From: Alkalithermobacter thermoalcaliphilus JW-YL-7 = DSM 7308 | GTDB taxonomy: Bacteria; Bacillota; Clostridia; Peptostreptococcales; Peptostreptococcaceae | Assembly (NCBI GenBank): GCA_001584565.1 | Contig: LSFY01000001.1 | Coordinates: 1,412,001 to 1,476,000 of the forward strand | DNA length: 64,000 bases | Reading direction: 5' to 3' | Shown here: one piece after another, positions 62,203 through 64,000 of the stretch | Layout of the letters: every line of letters begins with the position of its first letter | Position numbering within the stretch: the first letter of the stretch is position 1 | Translations under genes and position numbers: made by a program | The notes under the pieces: generated by a model | The model's database searches: none | What the model was told of the DNA's origin: nothing | What the model saw: the letters and a program-made list of their open reading frames with translations, nothing else

Positions 62203-63789
62203 CTATCCCTCCACTCTTGTTATAATTTTATTTTGGGAGAGCTCATCTTTGTATTTGTTTTTAATAGATGTGTATGATTGTATAAATCCTGCAACAAGCA
62301 CTAAAGCTATAACTAATCTAGCTGCTTGAACCCAAGGTACAAGCTGTGGCATTCCTTCAACAAATGATGGAACTATATTAAAGTATCCAGCTTCCATGTA
62401 TGTTTTTGTAGAGAATATTAACACTATAACTAATGCTAAAGGAGCTATACCTTTTACAAATGTATTGAAGAACCAAGTTGGAACTTGCCATATTCCACCT
62501 TTATTTATTTCAACTAAAGATCTATCTCCCATCAAGAATGCTGCAACTATTATTTCTATAAGTCCTAAAACTAGCAGTAAATAACTTCCTACCCAGTTGT
62601 CTACTTCAGTTAAATAAACAAGTTCTGCTGTTTTTGTAAGTATTGGCTCAAGACCAACTGGAAGACCTACTATAATGTATGCTATAAATATAATCCAAGA
62701 AGCTTTCTTTCTTTCTATTCCTAAGTCTTCTTCAACTAAAGCTGTTAGATAGTTATACATTGCTATAGCTGAAGTGAATCCTGCAAAGAATAAAAGTAAG
62801 AACCAAAGTGATCCAAATAATTGTCCACCAGCCATTGCTCTAAATACATTCGGAAGTGCTATAAATGAAAGACCTACTCCTGCACCTACTCCATCTGGTC
62901 CTAAGAAGGCATAAGCTATAGGGATGACTATAGTACTTCCAAGAACTATTTCAGCAAATTCGTTTAAAGATATAGTAGCAATTGATGAAACTACAACATC
63001 ATCTTCTGGTTTTAGGTATGAAGCATAGTTACATATAATACCCATTCCAAGTGATAATGTAAAGAATATTTGACCTGCTGCTGCTAAAGCTGCTGTCCAG
63101 TTTAATTTGCTAAAGTCTGGATTCCATACAAAGTTTAATCCTTTAAGAGATGACCAATCAGGATTTACTGGGCTTCCTAAAGTTAATGATCTAATAGCTA
63201 GAATAATTCCAAATACATAAAGTACTGGCATCATAAGTTTTGCCCAAGCTTCAATTCCTTTTTGAACACCTCTCATAACTGCAAGTGCAAGCCCTAAAAG
63301 AGCTATAATCCAGAAAGTAAATACCATAGCTGGATTTTGGATATATCCTACAAATATTTCTCCTGTAGATTTAGCACTATCCATATATCCACCAGTTAAT
63401 GATAAAAAGCTGTATCCAAGTGTCCATCCAATGATGTGGTTGTAATATGAGTTAACAAGTAATGTTACTCCAAAAGCAAGCATCCCAGCAAGTGCTCCTA
63501 TAACTGCTGCTTTTCTAGGTTTTGTACCTTCTCTAGCTTGAAGATACACCATAGGCCCTAAAGTTCCATGGCCATACTTTCCACCATATCTACCTAAATT
63601 CCATTCAACCAGCATAAGCGGAAGTCCTAGCATGATAAGTGCTGCAAAGTAAGGAATCATGAAAGCTCCTCCACCGTTGCTAGCTGCTTGGTAAGGGAAT
63701 CTCCAGAAGTTTCCAAGTCCTATAGCATTACCTGCCATAGCAAGTATAAGACCTATCTTCGATCCCCAGTTCTCTCTTTTTTCTCCCAT
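62203..63789 (-). CDS. Sodium-dependent amino acid transporter (NSS/SNF family, MetP-like)
   Basis: 528 residues with about twelve helices. First helix carries the sodium/substrate site GLILAMAGNAIGLGNFWRFP, then GGGAFMIPYFAALI; helix 6 has AAGQIFFTLSLGMG. Pairing with a MetS-like small subunit suggests a methionine or similar neutral amino acid substrate. The ribosome site is only GGGATATT because the IS607 copy ends 8 nt before the ATG; the original upstream region is outside the window. Confidence 0.92.
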   Translation of the reverse strand: MGEKRENWGSKIGLILAMAGNAIGLGNFWRFPYQAASNGGGAFMIPYFAALIMLGLPLMLVEWNLGRYGGKYGHGTLGPMVYLQAREGTKPRKAAVIGALAGMLAFGVTLLVNSYYNHIIGWTLGYSFLSLTGGYMDSAKSTGEIFVGYIQNPAMVFTFWIIALLGLALAVMRGVQKGIEAWAKLMMPVLYVFGIILAIRSLTLGSPVNPDWSSLKGLNFVWNPDFSKLNWTAALAAAGQIFFTLSLGMGIICNYASYLKPEDDVVVSSIATISLNEFAEIVLGSTIVIPIAYAFLGPDGVGAGVGLSFIALPNVFRAMAGGQLFGSLWFLLLFFAGFTSAIAMYNYLTALVEEDLGIERKKASWIIFIAYIIVGLPVGLEPILTKTAELVYLTEVDNWVGSYLLLVLGLIEIIVAAFLMGDRSLVEINKGGIWQVPTWFFNTFVKGIAPLALVIVLIFSTKTYMEAGYFNIVPSFVEGMPQLVPWVQAARLVIALVLVAGFIQSYTSIKNKYKDELSQNKIITRVEG

Positions 63790-63797
63790 AATATCCC

Positions 63798-64000
63798 GTT
63801 ACAGAAAACTTATAAAACTTTATAAAGTTCTTATCAAACCTTATAAAAGTTTATGTTTCCTTCCTTGTTCATTGTGTCCAGTTTCGAAAAATCTACTCCT
63901 GTTTATTTAACACTCCGAAGGCTTAAATTCCCGACTAACGAATCGGTACATATCAATAACTGCTTTAGATGCTATGCTATTGATTTACCATAATTTTTTA
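63798..64000 (-). mobile_element. IS607-type element copy 2, cut by window edge
   Basis: The right end of the same element as at 42115-44167: the 203 nt from CTGTAAC inward match copy 1 at roughly 95 percent, including the tnpB stop and last codons. It abuts GG and then the NSS transporter ATG. It includes the predicted guide RNA region, whose guide would begin GGGATATTATGGGAG. Confidence 0.88.
63972..64000 (-). CDS. tnpB: TnpB, C-terminal codons of copy 2
   Basis: Only the last nine codons and TAG are in the window (KNYGKSIA at the end), identical to copy 1. The rest lies to the right of the edge. Confidence 0.8.

Overview
The window is a low-GC, densely packed chromosome segment from an anaerobic Gram-positive bacterium, most likely a member of class Clostridia near the Peptostreptococcaceae. 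This is inferred from gene content and base composition; no rRNA is present to fix the genus. Supporting traits are A+T-rich codon use, GGAGG-type ribosome sites with some TTG/GTG starts, GatCAB, a LicT-type antiterminator, PTS sugar uptake, a SleB-like lysin, rubrerythrin, a double-cubane-cluster protein with its activase, 4-hydroxybutyrate dehydrogenase, selenium-uptake genes and a flagellin. No tRNA, rRNA or CRISPR array was seen.

Layout. 0-5 kb (minus): ligA, a Crp/Fnr regulator, gatC and gatA (cut by the window edge), plus an orphan zinc-type binding lipoprotein. 5-8 kb: a DUF2680 secreted protein divergent from an OmpR-type two-component system, with a striking paired operator between them. 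8-12 kb: an iron(III) ABC transporter behind Fur-like boxes. 12-15 kb (plus): DMT exporter, lipid kinase and a LysM/SleB cell-wall hydrolase. 15-23 kb: sucrose module (licT, RAT/terminator, sucrose PTS, fructokinase; sucrose-6-phosphate hydrolase followed by 4-hydroxybutyrate dehydrogenase) around a selenium trio (yedE, TusA-like, DUF3343). 23-28 kb: ECF sigma/anti-sigma pair, ferredoxin-like protein, TspO, ComFB-like protein, methyltransferase, VOC protein, rubrerythrin and a Cys-rich protein. 28-36 kb: glucose PTS behind two tandem GlcT-type antiterminator/terminator units, double-cubane protein and activase, two half-size DMT proteins, and a second ECF sigma system with a SIMPL protein. 36-41 kb: alpha-glucoside PTS and GH13 glucosidase with LacI-type operators, polysaccharide deacetylase, msrA.

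41-47 kb holds a cobalamin-riboswitch operon: an aspartate/alanine-exchanger-family transporter, sucC and sucD. An IS607-type element (serine recombinase TnpA plus RuvC-intact TnpB) has inserted between sucC and sucD, exactly inside the sucD Shine-Dalgarno. A second copy begins at the right edge, again at the ribosome site of a gene (an NSS transporter). The TnpB guide RNAs of the two copies would therefore read into the starts of sucD and of the transporter gene. 47-53 kb carries ordinary metabolic genes (NIF3, DUF3048, SDR, HdrB-like plus GltD-like flavoprotein, cupin).

53.4-58.6 kb is a decaying accessory island. It contains a collapsed three-gene ABC transporter, a frameshifted membrane protein, a HEPN-like gene with an in-frame TAA, a GIY-YIG-like gene with two in-frame TAA codons, and a complete ISL3-family element (8-bp target duplication) whose transposase is frameshifted. 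58.6-64 kb: flagellin with a sigma-D promoter and a CsrA-like leader hairpin, rlmD, a membrane protein, and a sodium-dependent (NSS) transporter with its 36-residue MetS-type partner.
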